Shown here: piece after piece, positions 53,595-64,000 of the stretch
Layout: every line of letters begins with the position of its first letter
How positions within the stretch are numbered: the stretch's first letter is position 1
Assembly (NCBI GenBank): GCA_963921795.1
Contig: OY997653.1
Coordinates: forward strand, 19,561,346 to 19,625,345
Reading direction: 5' to 3'
Source: Nannobrachium achirus
Lineage: Eukaryota > Chordata > Actinopteri > Myctophiformes > Myctophidae
DNA length: 64,000 nt
Translations under genes and position numbers: made by a program
Notes under the pieces: model-generated
Told to the model about the DNA's origin: nothing
Database searches by the model: none
Seen by the model: the letters and a program-made list of their open reading frames with translations, nothing else

Positions 53595-55280
53595 TCAGTT
53601 GGCAGTAGCGTTGTCTATTCTCCTGTATGGTGCTGTGTAGTTCCTGGTTGGTATCACACTGACCACACTCCTGTGCTGTTCTTTCTTTCCCTTTAGAATG
53701 CATAGAGCCCTTTCTACAGGAAGTGATCTCTGTCTTTCCCGGTGCCGTGTCATTGTTCTGAAGGCGCATTTCTCCACCGTTGCGTTGGTCCGACTCGCCC
53801 CATCACTAACCCTATCCATAACCCTAACCTTAACCCTAACCGCACGCGTAGCCACGTAGTCGGAGTAATGAGATGTCGGCCTTGTGGGCAATCCCCGTCT
53901 TTGCCTTCCTTCTGTTCCACTACCTGGAACTTGTTCTCTTCCAGTCTTCGATGCTTTTGGAGCAGTACTAACTGCTCCCACAACTGTCTGTTTGTCCCGA
54001 GACTCGGAGCACCTGATTGGCCCACATCTGTCTGTCTGTATGGCCGGGGTCACATTGGCCAAACTTCGCGGGACACTTAATGACACTAATTCATAAATAG
54101 CACCGCTCACGTCACACCGGGTGGGATGTTTTGTTTCCATCTCCGGTGGGACGTGGTGTAGTTTTGACCTGTAGCTGTTTGCAGTCATGGCGGCCAGTTC
54201 CCACCTGATGTCATGCGGGAGCCCGAACTGCACCAGACCGTGCTGGATAACCGCCAGCTTGCACAGCGTCTTCAGACTGGAACTTAGATCTAAGATGTAC
54301 AAGTGGTGACGCGTGCACGGCTCCAAGGAGGACCCGAAGAGGACGACGCGGTCTCCCACCGCGCAGCAGCTCGTCCGGGACATCCTCGAACACGGGACCT
54401 TCCCCTTGGTCTCCACCTTCCTCCAGGAGAATGTCTCCGGGTTGAACTTCCACAGGTCGTTGAACATGCGCTTCAGAAGAGGGTTGTGGCCGCCGAACAC
54501 GTACAGCTCTCCGCCGTGGGCGAAGGCAGAGTGACTCTCTCGTCCTTCTGGGAGAAGCCGCGGCACGGAAGAAGGAAGCTGTGCGCTCAGCCAGCGACTG
54601 GTCTCCGTGTCAAACACTCTGGTTTTGCTGTAGTGGTCCACGTCCTCGTCCCCGCGGCCCCCGAACACCAACATCCTCGTCCCGATGACGGTGGCGGAGT
54701 GGAACTGTAAAGCAGGCGGCGGACTGCCTCCGGCGTTCACTAAGGACCAGACCATCGTGGAGGTGTCCAGCGTGTTAATGTCATTGGTGCATCCGGCCAG
54801 GCCTTTGTATCCCCCGAAGACGTACATGACCTTCCCCAGGACGCAGGCCGAGTGGCTGCACCTCGCCTCCGGAAGAGTGCCGGACACCCTGGGCTTGAAC
54901 CACCTGTGGGCGCCGACGTCGAACGCGTAGAGCACGTTGCAGAACTCCCACGAGGACGTGATCCCGCCCCATACATAGATGGCGTCTCCTATCGGCACGG
55001 CCGTGTGGTCCTCGCGCATGGAGGGCACCTCAGGAGGGCACTCTCCCCGTCCGGTCGTCGTCACCAGAGGCAATTTCGCCCAGCGCAAGGACACTGTGTT
55101 GAAGATGTGCACGTCGATGAAGGGAGCCTTTTTGAGGACGGCAAGCCGCAGCTGGACTGGGATCCCCCTGTCGTTCATTTTGCAGTTCCCCACGAACGAG
55201 TACACCTTGTGCCCGACCGTCACCGCTGTGTGGTGGCTTCTCTCCGGTCCTCCTCTCAGGTGCACCGTCCAACGCAACAT
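53595..55280 (-). CDS. klhdc3: KLHDC3-like kelch protein, intronless copy (retrogene)
   Basis: KLHDC3 is a six-kelch substrate receptor of CUL2-elongin E3 ligases that recognises C-terminal glycine degrons. The frame from ATG 55280 opens MLRWTVHLRGGPERSHHTAV, the KLHDC3 start. It continues through kelch blades (VLYAFDVGAHRWFKPRVSGT, HSACVLGKVMYVFGGY, ELYVFGGHNPLLKRMFNDLW). It then reaches a good BC box at residues about 334-344 (SLKTLCKLAVI) and a cullin box (LPHDI). The parent gene has many introns and this copy has none. Homology ends near residue 372-385 (about 54130-54165), where the parent stops at about 382 residues. Here the frame continues about 175 residues through sequence including telomere-like CCCTAA runs, so the native stop seems lost. 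There is an insertion near residues 34-50 relative to the parent. Divergence is higher than for the capn7 copy. It may be a functional retrogene or a young pseudogene still open. Confidence 0.85.
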   Translation of the reverse strand: MLRWTVHLRGGPERSHHTAVTVGHKVYSFVGNCKMNDRGIPVQLRLAVLKKAPFIDVHIFNTVSLRWAKLPLVTTTGRGECPPEVPSMREDHTAVPIGDAIYVWGGITSSWEFCNVLYAFDVGAHRWFKPRVSGTLPEARCSHSACVLGKVMYVFGGYKGLAGCTNDINTLDTSTMVWSLVNAGGSPPPALQFHSATVIGTRMLVFGGRGDEDVDHYSKTRVFDTETSRWLSAQLPSSVPRLLPEGRESHSAFAHGGELYVFGGHNPLLKRMFNDLWKFNPETFSWRKVETKGKVPCSRMSRTSCCAVGDRVVLFGSSLEPCTRHHLYILDLSSSLKTLCKLAVIQHGLVQFGLPHDIRWELAAMTANSYRSKLHHVPPEMETKHPTRCDVSGAIYELVSLSVPRSLANVTPAIQTDRCGPIRCSESRDKQTVVGAVSTAPKASKTGREQVPGSGTEGRQRRGLPTRPTSHYSDYVATRAVRVKVRVMDRVSDGASRTNATVEKCAFRTMTRHRERQRSLPVERALCILKGKKEQHRSVVSVIPTRNYTAPYRRIDNATAN

Positions 55281-56143
55281 CAGCACAACCTTGTGGATAA
55301 ATGGAGAACTACTAAATGCCTAAATTATAAAAACATGTTCTATAAATGAATGAGTCCTCTCCTCGGAATCCTCTGAATAGCTAGTATAACCATTGACACA
55401 CCAGTGATGCATAACTGCTTACAAATATTGGGCTCTACACACACTATTAGCTCACTCTATTTGTATTAGTACGGAAACATAAATGCAAGGTGAAGCTTGG
55501 CCAATCTGCAAAGCCGATGGGATGGGTGGGCAAGATGGGGGGAAGATGATACCTGTTGATTCCCCTATGGGAAATTGATCATCATGGCAAGTCCTACGAA
55601 ATCCCCAGCGCCATGCTTACGGCATGTCCAGGTGATCACTGTGTATGAAAGTGTTGTCCAGTAGAACATTGGTTCCCAAACCTTTTCATTTGAAGGAACC
55701 CCAGTTTGATTTGCATTAGTCCATAGACGCCCATTAGACAAAATGTTCATAACAGAGGAATGCTATTGGCTGCCAACAGTCACGTGCAAATGCAGGGACA
55801 CTTGGGACATTGTTTTGAGCTTGCTGAAAATAAAGCACTCAAAGAAGTGTTGAATCAGAATCAGGATAGCCATGCTCCTCCTACAGTATGTACAATTATT
55901 ATCTAACTATAAATATGTCTCATAAGCTATAGGATCTCCTTTTAGTTGACCTTGTACCAGTGATGTATACTGTCATGAAACTGTACTTTTTCCTATGCAA
56001 ACTTCTAATAAATTCTTCAATCAATCTTCAGTCAATCAATCAAGATGAACTTTATTTTGCCACACTACTCCTCCCACAGTTTTGGCCATAGACCTATGTC
56101 AAATCGACCCGGCTTCACCGGGAACCGTGTGCTTCTAATTTTG
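55281..56143. other. Gene-free stretch
   Basis: A hAT-like end (GGTTCCCAAACCTTTTCAT) lies near 55670. The LINE tail ACTTTTTCCTATGCAAACTT lies near 55980-56010, followed by a (TCAA)n run. No exon features. Confidence 0.45.
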
Positions 56144-56271
56144 TTAAAGAGGTGGTGCCATAAAACATGATTATCAGGTATTATGATTACTAGAAGCTCG
56201 GCCGCCCACTTTCAACCTCCTAGACACATGAAAAACAGAAAAAGTACAAAACTATGGCACCACCTCTTTAA
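56144..56271. mobile_element. TTAA MITE, short copy (family of 1078)
   Basis: Ends TTAAAGAGGTGGTGCCAT and ATGGCACCACCTCTTTAA are perfect inverted repeats with TTAA at both sides. It lies about 235 bp upstream of the acp1 copy. Confidence 0.85.
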
Positions 56272-56507
56272 AGAGATACGTAATATATATAGTTATATAT
56301 TTATATTAATTTATTAGTTAATTAATTTTCCCCCTTGACCTGAAAGGGAAAATGAAAACATTAAACTTTTGGACATGACTGACATCATGTCTGACTCTGA
56401 CGTCATAGTCCACATGAGACTGACATGTGATCTATGACGTCAGACATCACAAGACACAATATCTAACTATTAATTTACATACAGGAGTCAGGACCCTTCA
56501 AAGCAAC

Positions 56508-56984
56508 ATGGCATCCGGCAGTAGCAAGTCAGTCTCGTTTGTGTGCTTGGGCAATATCTGTAGATCCCCCATTGCAGAAGCAGTCTTCAGTAAGATGGTA
56601 GCAGATGCTGGTGTCGAGGATAAGTGGAGGATAGACAGTGCTGCCACCTCCACCTATGAGGTAGGCAACCCTCCTGACTACCGTGGCCAAGCCTGCATGA
56701 AGAGGCATGGTGTGCCTATGAGAAACGTGGCCAAGCGGGTGACTAAGGAAGACTTCATCAGCTTTGACTACATCCTGTGCATGGACGAGAGCAATTTGAG
56801 CGACCTGAAAAAGAAGGCCAACTCTGTGAAAAACTGCAGAGCAAAGATTGAACTCCTCGGTTCATATGATCCTCAGAAACAGTTGATCATCGAAGACCCC
56901 TATTATGGAAGTGATGAAGACTTTGAAAAGGTGTACGAACAGTGCGTGAGATGCTGCAAAGGATTTCTGGAGAGCAATAACTAA
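56508..56984 (+). CDS. acp1: Low-molecular-weight protein tyrosine phosphatase (ACP1), intronless copy
   Basis: ACP1 is an 18-kDa cytosolic tyrosine phosphatase and acid phosphatase. The ATG at 56508 gives exactly 158 residues, the vertebrate length; an upstream in-frame ATG at 56427 would add 27 residues of unrelated sequence and is rejected. The P-loop CLGNICRS is intact with nucleophile Cys13, Cys18 and Arg19. The general acid Asp130 sits in EDPYYG with Tyr132/133. Residues 41-75 ([20 protein letters not shown]...) follow one of the two mutually exclusive vertebrate splice forms, as expected for a copy of one mRNA. The parent gene has several introns and this has none, so it is a retrocopy. 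The frame is fully open and may be functional. A short acceptor-like tttacatacag sits 25 bp upstream of the ATG, so a 5' exon could exist. No poly-A tail was seen. Confidence 0.93.
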   Translation: MASGSSKSVSFVCLGNICRSPIAEAVFSKMVADAGVEDKWRIDSAATSTYEVGNPPDYRGQACMKRHGVPMRNVAKRVTKEDFISFDYILCMDESNLSDLKKKANSVKNCRAKIELLGSYDPQKQLIIEDPYYGSDEDFEKVYEQCVRCCKGFLESNN

Positions 56985-57119
56985 CAGCCACGGTGTGACC
57001 TCAGATGATCTACAGTATCCTTTTTCTGTTGGACCGACGCCATGGAATTACCCTCACATCTGCAGTTGTATGCTTTATATGCGCCTGTGACAAACGAGCG
57101 CTTTACTGTGATTATTATA

Positions 57120-57480
57120 AAGGAACTAGAAATACTGTTCCTACGAAACAGCGTGGGCTCGCATGGAACCCCATGTGGGCACAAAGATCTACCCTTTGGC
57201 TGCTTCTCATTGGTTAAGGGCCCTGCCTTTCACTGTGGGTGATGTTTTTGAGGAGAATACTCTTGGTCTATAAAGTTTTGGTATAACATACTGATATAAC
57301 GTACTGGTCTCGAGCCCACGTGTTGTTGTTATTTCTATCAGGTCACACTTGTTGGTGGTGATGTCACCAAGAACGCTGCTCCTCATTGGCTAAGGGCCCT
57401 GCCTTTGTACTGTCGGTAATTCTTTTGAGGAGAATACACTTGACATATAAAGTTTTGGTATAACATACTTGTCTGGCCTT
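57120..57480 (+). repeat. Dispersed repeat after acp1 copy, present about 1.5 times
   Basis: CTCATTGGTTAAGGGCCCTG, GAGGAGAATAC and TATAAAGTTTTGGTATAACA occur at 57208-57290 and again at 57383-57470. The inverted relative is at 23320-23450. Confidence 0.7.
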
Positions 57481-57659
57481 TCAGTGAGCCCACAATGATC
57501 ACCAGATCAATTTCTGCAATGTCTTAAGCCAAATGTATACTCTGTAGACAACGGGGGTTGACTACCTAAAAGGATAGCTATTAACGGCAGTTCTTTTTAG
57601 CAAGCGACGGTGTCATGTGATGCAGTATAAATTATACTGCTTTACTTGAATAATATAAC

Positions 57660-58320
57660 TAGACCAGGTCAACCTGGTTGTGCCAGACCCCCTGTCTGTC
57701 ATCATCATTTATGACATCATGCCTTTTCTAGGCATGTCATCATCATGTCATCATCATATATACCCTTTATATAGAAAACCCGGACAGACCGACATTTGCT
57801 TATGTAGGCCTACCCATTTCATGGGTCTGGCAATAATATAATATACAGGACACTGAATCAGGACACTGAATCATATGTACACATATTTGGTCGAATATAA
57901 ATATATAGGCCTTCATTTATCAATCCAACTTAGAAACCACCGCAGATCCGACCACAGGAATCATCCCACGACAGGGCTCACATGCGATTTATCACACCGT
58001 CGTATCCGGCCAATCCCTGCAAAGATGTGAAGAAGCAGAATACTAGCCAAGAAGAGCAAGTTACCCCACCAATGATATCAGTGTATTCATACACTGATAA
58101 TAATTAGGGATGGGACTGTTAAATGATAATGGATTCTAGATTTGTGTTTGCCAGACCCATGAAATGGGTAGGCCTACATAAGCAAATGTCGGTCTGTTCC
58201 TTTTCTATATAAAGGGTATATATGATGATGACATGATGATGACATGCCTACAAAAGGTATGATGTCATAAATGATGATGACAGACAGGGGGTCTGGCACA
58301 ACCAGGTTGACCTGGTCTAG
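57660..58320. mobile_element. MITE with inverted ends of about 170 bp
   Basis: CTAGACCAGGTCAACCTGGT at the left is mirrored by ACCAGGTTGACCTGGTCTAG at the right. The arms stay complementary for about 170 bp, through the (ATC)-rich CATCATCATG part, to TGGGTCTGGC. The ends are also palindromic themselves (AGGTCAACCT). Target duplication unclear. Confidence 0.85.
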
Positions 58321-59248
58321 TTTTAGGTTATATGGACTTTTAGATAGGCAAATGCATTTTATGATTTTATGATTTTTATTGTAATCAGCAAAATAATTCA
58401 GTGTTTTTTAATGGCACCTGTCTTTTTTTAAACATCTGTGATCATGCTGAAAGTTGAATAAACATAAATAAAAAAAAAACTGGTTAATTTCGATGAATTA
58501 CAGAAAAATAAGGCAATTGTTTTCACGCAATATAAGGGCGCTTAGTTTTCTCACTGGACATGTTTCAGGTGCACCAATCATACCGTGCATCCATACCGGT
58601 GCACCAACCAACAGACAGCAAACCACAGTGCACGCAATGGGAGAAGAAGCCAATCAGAGCTCTTTGCTTGACCCAGTGGATGGGTCGTACCGGTATACCA
58701 AAATGCATTTTAATTCAAAATAATAATAATAACAAAATGCTTCTCAGATCAAATATTTATAAGCAATGAAACATGAATTACAAAGCCTATAATTAGTTAT
58801 AAATATTTTCTTAAACGAATCCCAGTCCTAATAATAATAATGCATACACAGCAGTCACACCAACCAGTCATCTCATCTAGGCCTGCTGTCTGGCCTGTTT
58901 GCATACACAGCGCGCAGACAGTACACCAATACCTGACACAGACACAACCAATAAGCAGATGTGTCAAAATATGACCACGCAGTCATAACAGCGCAAGTCC
59001 GATCGAACAAATGATGAAGTGTCAGGTGTCAAAACATTTTTTTTTTTCTCCTTTTCTTTTTTGTAACACTGGTACTGGTGTGTTGTAAATGTGGCATAAA
59101 TACAGAAGTATATCACTGGCTTCTCACCATTAATGACAGTCTAACCACTTAAACCCCAGCATACAATATTCTGGGGGGGGGGGGTAACATTAACATATCC
59201 ACAGCTCCCTGGCTGCATCGGAACATCCCTGGTGGAAGGTTATGGATT
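58321..59248. other. Gene-free stretch
   Basis: AT-rich sequence with poly-A and poly-T runs and a poly-G run near 59175. No gene features in the short open frames. Confidence 0.45.
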
Positions 59249-59664
59249 TTAAAGGTGATACACCATGAAATTTCACTTTTCCTATTTTAAAACCTTTTTT
59301 TGGGGTCCCACTAGCACCTTCTATCCTCACAAAGTCCCATTTCTGACCGTTGTGTCTTTCTCTGGTTTTGAGAAGGCGAAGGTTACAAGTATCCCACGGG
59401 TTCTCAAAACAGGCTGTCCAGATTTGCTGCCGATTGTGACGTCATCATTTCCCAAAAAAAAATATTTTTTCAAAAATGTTGGGGGGGTGGCGCAGTTCAG
59501 GCCAAAGGTGGTACTGCAGCTGAAATGCTCTGAGAGCCATTCAAAAATGAGAGAGGCTCTCTATTCAGGAGTGGTAATTTAGCCTCAAACCTTTTGAAAA
59601 ACGTTTTTGGGACATAAACAATATGACATAAATACTTTTTAAATGCATAGTGTATCACCTTTAA
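59249..59664. mobile_element. TTAA MITE, longer copy (family of 19359)
   Basis: Starts TTAAAGGTGATACACCATG and ends GTGTATCACCTTTAA with TTAA at each end. About 70 bp inside (gacgtcatcatttccc...ggtggcg) are missing from the 19359 copy. Confidence 0.85.
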
Positions 59665-59780
59665 GGTTGTTTCTTTCGATGGTTTTGTATTTTGTAATTT
59701 CTTGGGACGTGCCACATGCTAAAATGCATGGGTGCTAATATGTCATTTATTGGTCTATTGTTTTAGTAATGCTGCACAAC

Positions 59781-59782
<2 letters not shown>

Positions 59783-59838
<56 letters not shown>
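59783..59838. repeat. (GT)n microsatellite
   Basis: About 28 GT units. Confidence 0.96.
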
Positions 59839-59840
<2 letters not shown>

Positions 59841-60117
59841 GGGGCATTAGCAAATGTCCAGTTCATCCAGGCATTTGCCTTTGTGTGCTTGCGTGCGGGC
59901 ATGTGTATTCATGAGGCGTGCATAAAGGACCTAATTGAGCAAGATCTGCCATATTGTGCCGCACATGCCAAATGCCACTTTTGGAGCTGGCCCTCCCTCC
60001 ATGTTGTTGAGATCTGAATGACTGTCAAAGCTCTTGTCTAAATGGGTGTCCGATGAAGCCTCTCTAACCTTATGTGACGGATTGCTTTTAATTCCTCGAT
60101 TTTAAATGCTTGAATAA

Positions 60118-60138
60118 GAGAGAGAGAGAGAGGGAGGG

Positions 60139-60205
<67 letters not shown>
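60118..60205. repeat. (GA)n microsatellite
   Basis: About 40 GA units with small interruptions, followed by a GGAG-rich purine stretch to 60250. Confidence 0.96.
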
Positions 60206-60208
<3 letters not shown>

Positions 60209-60391
60209 CGGAGGAGAAAGGGGGTGTGGAGAAGGAGGAGGAGGAACAGACCTACTTAAATCTCCTGGCCTCAATGTATGTCTGTGTCTCATTAATATCT
60301 CATAGACCACAGCAGTCTCTCCTCTGACCAGCTACCTTACATTCTACCTCTCCTCTCCTCCTCTCACCTACTGTACTCTCACACCTCTGGC

Positions 60392-60434
60392 CCTCTCCTC
60401 TCCTCTCCTCTCCTCTCCTCTCCTCTCCTCTCAT
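60392..60434. repeat. (CTCTC)n pentanucleotide repeat
   Basis: About eight copies of TCTCC. With the GA run 190 bp earlier it forms a purine/pyrimidine-asymmetric region. Confidence 0.9.
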
Positions 60435-62015
60435 GCCTAAGCTGTACCCAAGACGGTTCCCAAACTGGGGCTCAGGATGAGATGATTAGCCTAATGTGAA
60501 ACTTTGTTTCCTCGCTCGACAGTAAACAAACATACAGGTGTATGTAGCTGCACATTTCTAAAGTTACAATTGAATGACTTATAAGACTGACATTGGCCAA
60601 ATTGTCAAATATTACGTATAAGAAACAGGCAAACATTGTGAAAATAGACAAAGCTCACTGCACCTCGCAGTACAAGAGTGAAATGTACAATTCCAAGCAC
60701 TTGTAGGGTGGGGGGGTCCCCAGTTCAAAACAAAATATGGTTGATATGATTTTGGGGGGTTGCGGCCGGAGACGTTTAGGAACTCTTGGCCTAGAGTAGA
60801 GCAGTGGTTCTCAACCTTTTCAGGCTGCGACCCCCAAAATAATCAGATTTTAACTGGGGACCCCCCCCCCCCCCCCACCCTGACGAGTACTAACAGTTAC
60901 ATTTTGTATAACATGGTTTGATTGTGAAAATAGCAGATCTACATGCTCACAATGCCTCGCAACGCCTCTAATATTTCACAATATTTAATTTGTCATTTTA
61001 GAGGTATTAAAAAGTCCTTAAATTGTCAATCACTCAATACACAAACTGTATGTTGGTTTGTTTGTTTGTTGAGTGAGAAAACAATGTTGCACATAAAGTT
61101 AATCACACCACTGTCCTAGAGACGAGAGTGCAGAGATCAGTGTGAACAGTAACAACATAGCGTTTGACACTGACCCACATGGTCCACAGACAGGCACGGC
61201 CCGTTCATGAGGGTAGAAGTACAAGTATTGAATACCTCGCCCCCCTCCCCTACTGGGTGGGGTTCTGGCGGGGTGTCTTTCTTTTTACAGGGGATGGGCA
61301 TAGTCCTATTCTAATAAAACCGAATGCCCCATCTTGGCAAAGTTGGCACCGGCCTCAGTGGCTTGGCTCGCTAATCACTAGACTCCCAACGCACCCCCCC
61401 CCCCCCCCAGGTTCGCATCCCGCTTATGCCACTTTTTTTATGCCCACTGCAGACAACTTTTATTTTTTCTTTCTTTTTGCCGATAAAGTATAGTTATGGA
61501 CCATGACGGAGGCGCACCGTCTCAAGCAACCTTGAGCCATTTGAGACACCGCAGAGCGAGCTAAAGCCAGCGAGTTGCCGTGTCGAGCGTTGCGAAGGTC
61601 ACTTGAGCCGACTCAACGCCGTCCGAGTTGTAAACCAGGGGGCCAGAATAGTAAGTGTTGTGGGGACTGCTTTTGCGACGGACTGCCATAAAAAAAAAAA
61701 TGTCTTCATATCTTAGTTTTGTCTATGTGTGGGTCCGTCTTGGAATATGAAAACAAACAAATATGTAAAGGAAATGAATAGGGGCGTGTTCCCAGGTTAT
61801 GTAGTTTTTGTCCTTTTCGCTCTGTTTTTGTTGTGTGCTTTAGGTAGGTGAAGGTCTGCACATGTTAAAAAAAGAAATGGGTCAAAATGTCGTAACATAG
61901 GGACATACTGTAACATGTAAGGATATGTAAAATGAAATGAAATGAAAAGGCATTTAAAGGGAATGTTACATGTTCTTGACTCAATAAAGTATATAAAAAT
62001 CACACCCGTGTGAAG
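60435..62015. other. Gene-free stretch with repeat ends and a tRNA-like scrap
   Basis: A hAT-like end CAGTGGTTCTCAACC lies near 60803, and a half hairpin with AATGCCTCGC near 60926-60970. A tRNA/SINE-like piece at 61345-61440 has an A-box-like GCCTCAGTGGCTTGG and a B-box-like GGTTCGCATCC with a poly-C run between them. No gene found. Confidence 0.45.
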
Positions 62016-62020
62016 TGGAG

Positions 62021-62104
<84 letters not shown>
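62021..62104. repeat. (GT)n microsatellite
   Basis: About 42 GT units after the block aatcacacccgtgtgaa, which also precedes the (GT)n run at 31306. Confidence 0.96.
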
Positions 62105-62106
<2 letters not shown>

Positions 62107-62839
62107 ATCATGTGTACCGATTTTTGTGACATTTGAAGAAAATATGTAGGAAAAGGAGCAAAAAGTGTGTTTTGGAGAAAATTCAAGATGGCGGAAAATC
62201 TATCATGGCGCAAATGGGCGTGGCCTATATGGGGAGATGCGTCATGACCCAAGGAATCCAGGGAAAAAATATTTTTAATTTTCCGACCTACGGTTCAAGA
62301 GTTACAGGCCAAAACGTAAAGTGGGGTGTTATGGCGCCACCATGCGGCCAAATGACACAATTATTTTTTATTTAATCCTTGAAATCATTATGAACCTCCT
62401 CTCCAAGTCTTGAAACTCTAGCCCCTATGGTTTGCGAGAGACAAATAATTGAATGTGAGTTTTTGCGATTCCCATTATAAGTCAATGGGGAAAATTAATT
62501 CACTAATAAATTAATATCAATTAAACTATAGAACCTTTCTCTTAGAAAAGTAATAGCCCACGATTCCCGAGTAAGGCGGTCGATTTGACATATGGCGCGA
62601 GTGTGTGGTGGCAAAACTGTGGGACTAGTGGCGTGCCGAAGTTTAGGAAGTTCAGGCTACATACACACAGACACACACACACACAGACAGACAGACAGAC
62701 ACACACACAGACCCACACAGCCACGTATAGGGAGCCTGTGCTTCACACAGCTCCAAAAAGGGACTAGTGGTTTGGGCTGCTGCATGCAAGGCTTCCCGCC
62801 CCCATATTACTGTCAGAAGCCCTTGCTGGATGATTTCAC
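62105..62839. other. Gene-free stretch
   Basis: Includes CAAGATGGCGGAAAATC near 62183 and a (CA)n/(CAGA)n run at 62664-62716. The block acatacacacagacacacac...gccacgtatagg recalls 31440-31510. No coding call. Confidence 0.45.
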
Positions 62840-63035
62840 CCGTGTGCCACCTTCATACACCAATGGCAGAGGAAATCATGCAAGGCACCAACCCGCTCAT
62901 CGGGAGCAATTAGGGGTTCAGTGTCTTGCTCAAGGACACTTCGGCACTAACTCGGGATCTGGATCTAACTGGGAACCTTGCGGATCCCATCTGGCCGCTC
63001 TGCCAGTGGTGGCTCTACCCCTGAGCCACCACTGT
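62840..63035 (-). mobile_element. tRNA-derived fish SINE, reverse copy
   Basis: The reverse complement reads GTGGTGGCTCAGGGGTAGAG, GTGTCCTTGAGCAAGACACT and CTCTGCCATTGGTGTATGAA, matching the copy at 50401-50630. Confidence 0.75.
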
Positions 63036-63791
63036 CAGTGTGGAACTATAGGTAGGTCTTTCAAAGGTTAGTGAAAAACTCTCCGAAAACGTCGCAGGGA
63101 ACGACAAATCGAAAAAGAGTGTTGGCAGTCAACAAGTTAAGTCCAGAGCGCCAAAGACGTCTCTGAACTCTTTTTCAGTTTTTCTGTTTTTACACTAGAT
63201 GGCACTAGCTAATATATGAGTCAACTTTTGTGACACATTGAAACAGAAATTATGTGATCGAAAAAAATACTAAATTAAAATCCCCATTCACTTCCAGGTT
63301 ATTGGATTTGGAAAAATGCCCTTTTCTCAGATTTCCTATTTACTTCCTTGATTTTTGGCAGAAACAGGATATATACAACGGCCATTATCTAGAGAACGGT
63401 AGGGTCCGGTCTCTGAAAGTTTTTTTCCACGGAAAACACAGAAATACCTCCATGTTTTCCAACGATCGGGGGCTCCATCGGACTGAGGCTAAATATTCTA
63501 TGGCCAGTTGAAAGGTAAGGAAAAACGCTGATTTCGCTGGCAGAGGCTGGATTATGTATGCATTCACGCAGTGAATAGGTTAAACCCTCCAATGAGAGAA
63601 AGCCCTGAGACGCTCACATGATTAAACCCTCCAATGAGAGCGGGCCGTGCGGCACTCACATGATTAAATCCTCCAATGAGCACTAAGTGCTTCGCTGAGT
63701 CAAAATACATTACGCATTCAATTATTTATCTACCGGTCTGAGAGAACCGTGTGCGCACGCATGCACGCACACGCACACACACGCACGCACA

Positions 63792-63872
<81 letters not shown>

Positions 63873-64000
63873 AGAGAGTAAAGCACTCCCCGGCCAGGCT
63901 AGGCTGTCAGACAGAGTAATAGCATGTTAAGCTGAAAGGGCTTTGAGAGGAAGCGCTATCAGTCAACTGCAACCTGATTACCATTCCTATCTAAACACAT
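63036..64000. other. Gene-free end of window
   Basis: A short direct repeat (cacatgattaaaccctccaatgagag) occurs three times at about 63583-63680. A (GCAC)n(AC)n microsatellite lies at 63751-63868. No gene features. Confidence 0.5.

Noticed and set aside
56427-56507. Upstream in-frame ATG extending the acp1 copy by 27 residues
   Set aside because: The added residues have no match to ACP1, while the ATG at 56508 gives exactly the family length.
61345-61440. A tRNA gene
   Set aside because: A-box and B-box-like words are present, but the arms do not pair into a cloverleaf and a poly-C run splits them. More likely a SINE relic.

Overview
This is nuclear DNA from a ray-finned (teleost) fish. The evidence is a split vertebrate gene with GT-AG introns, C2H2 zinc fingers of the fish type, fish-type tRNA-derived SINEs, many hAT and piggyBac-like elements, and long GT/CA, GA and tetranucleotide microsatellites. 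The species cannot be named from the sequence. Nothing bacterial, viral or CRISPR-like was seen.

Layout. (1) Positions 1-4500 hold a U6 snRNA-derived palindrome, two small inverted-repeat elements and the 3' exon of a C2H2 zinc-finger gene (2014-3179). The rest of its finger array was scattered downstream by at least three insertions: an unidentified repeat, a hAT element with an 8-bp target duplication, and a piggyBac-like element at a TTAA. (2) Positions 4420-14800 are almost pure repeat, including a hAT element with a piggyBac-like element nested in it (11506-12814) and a fold-back of about 660 bp (13457-14116). (3) Positions 14807-36440, minus strand, hold exons 2-13 of mboat2, a membrane-bound lysophospholipid acyltransferase. 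All 12 exons join in frame to 479 codons plus stop. Exon 1 (about 25 codons) was not found and probably lies beyond the window or was missed. (4) Positions 36441-64000 contain three intronless copies of genes that are multi-exon elsewhere: capn7 (40496-42979, +, full length, catalytic triad intact), klhdc3 (54165-55280, -, all of the kelch region, with an open C-terminal extension) and acp1 (56508-56984, +, 158 codons, active-site residues intact). These look like retrogenes. A decayed scrap of the klhdc3 3' end also lies in an mboat2 intron (30078-30209). If mboat2 exon 1 lies beyond 64000, all three retrogenes sit in its first intron.

Recurring structure. About 20 complete copies and 10 or so half copies of one hairpin recur across the window. 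The outer stem reads roughly AAAATAGCMGATCTACAAGC and its complement, around a variable but still self-complementary GC-rich inner stem. They occur in piggyBac-like elements, in hAT elements and alone. Where the arms differ between copies, both sides often change together. Tandem repeats also touch an unusual number of mboat2 splice sites. The clearest case is a 40-bp minisatellite at 15737-16656 whose unit is the exon 12 end plus its splice donor, so the donor is repeated about 14 times.

The genes do not form a pathway together. mboat2 is the resident gene, and the others are retroposed or transposon-damaged passengers. Exon boundaries were set by splice consensus, reading phase and recalled family sequence; no alignment or search was run.
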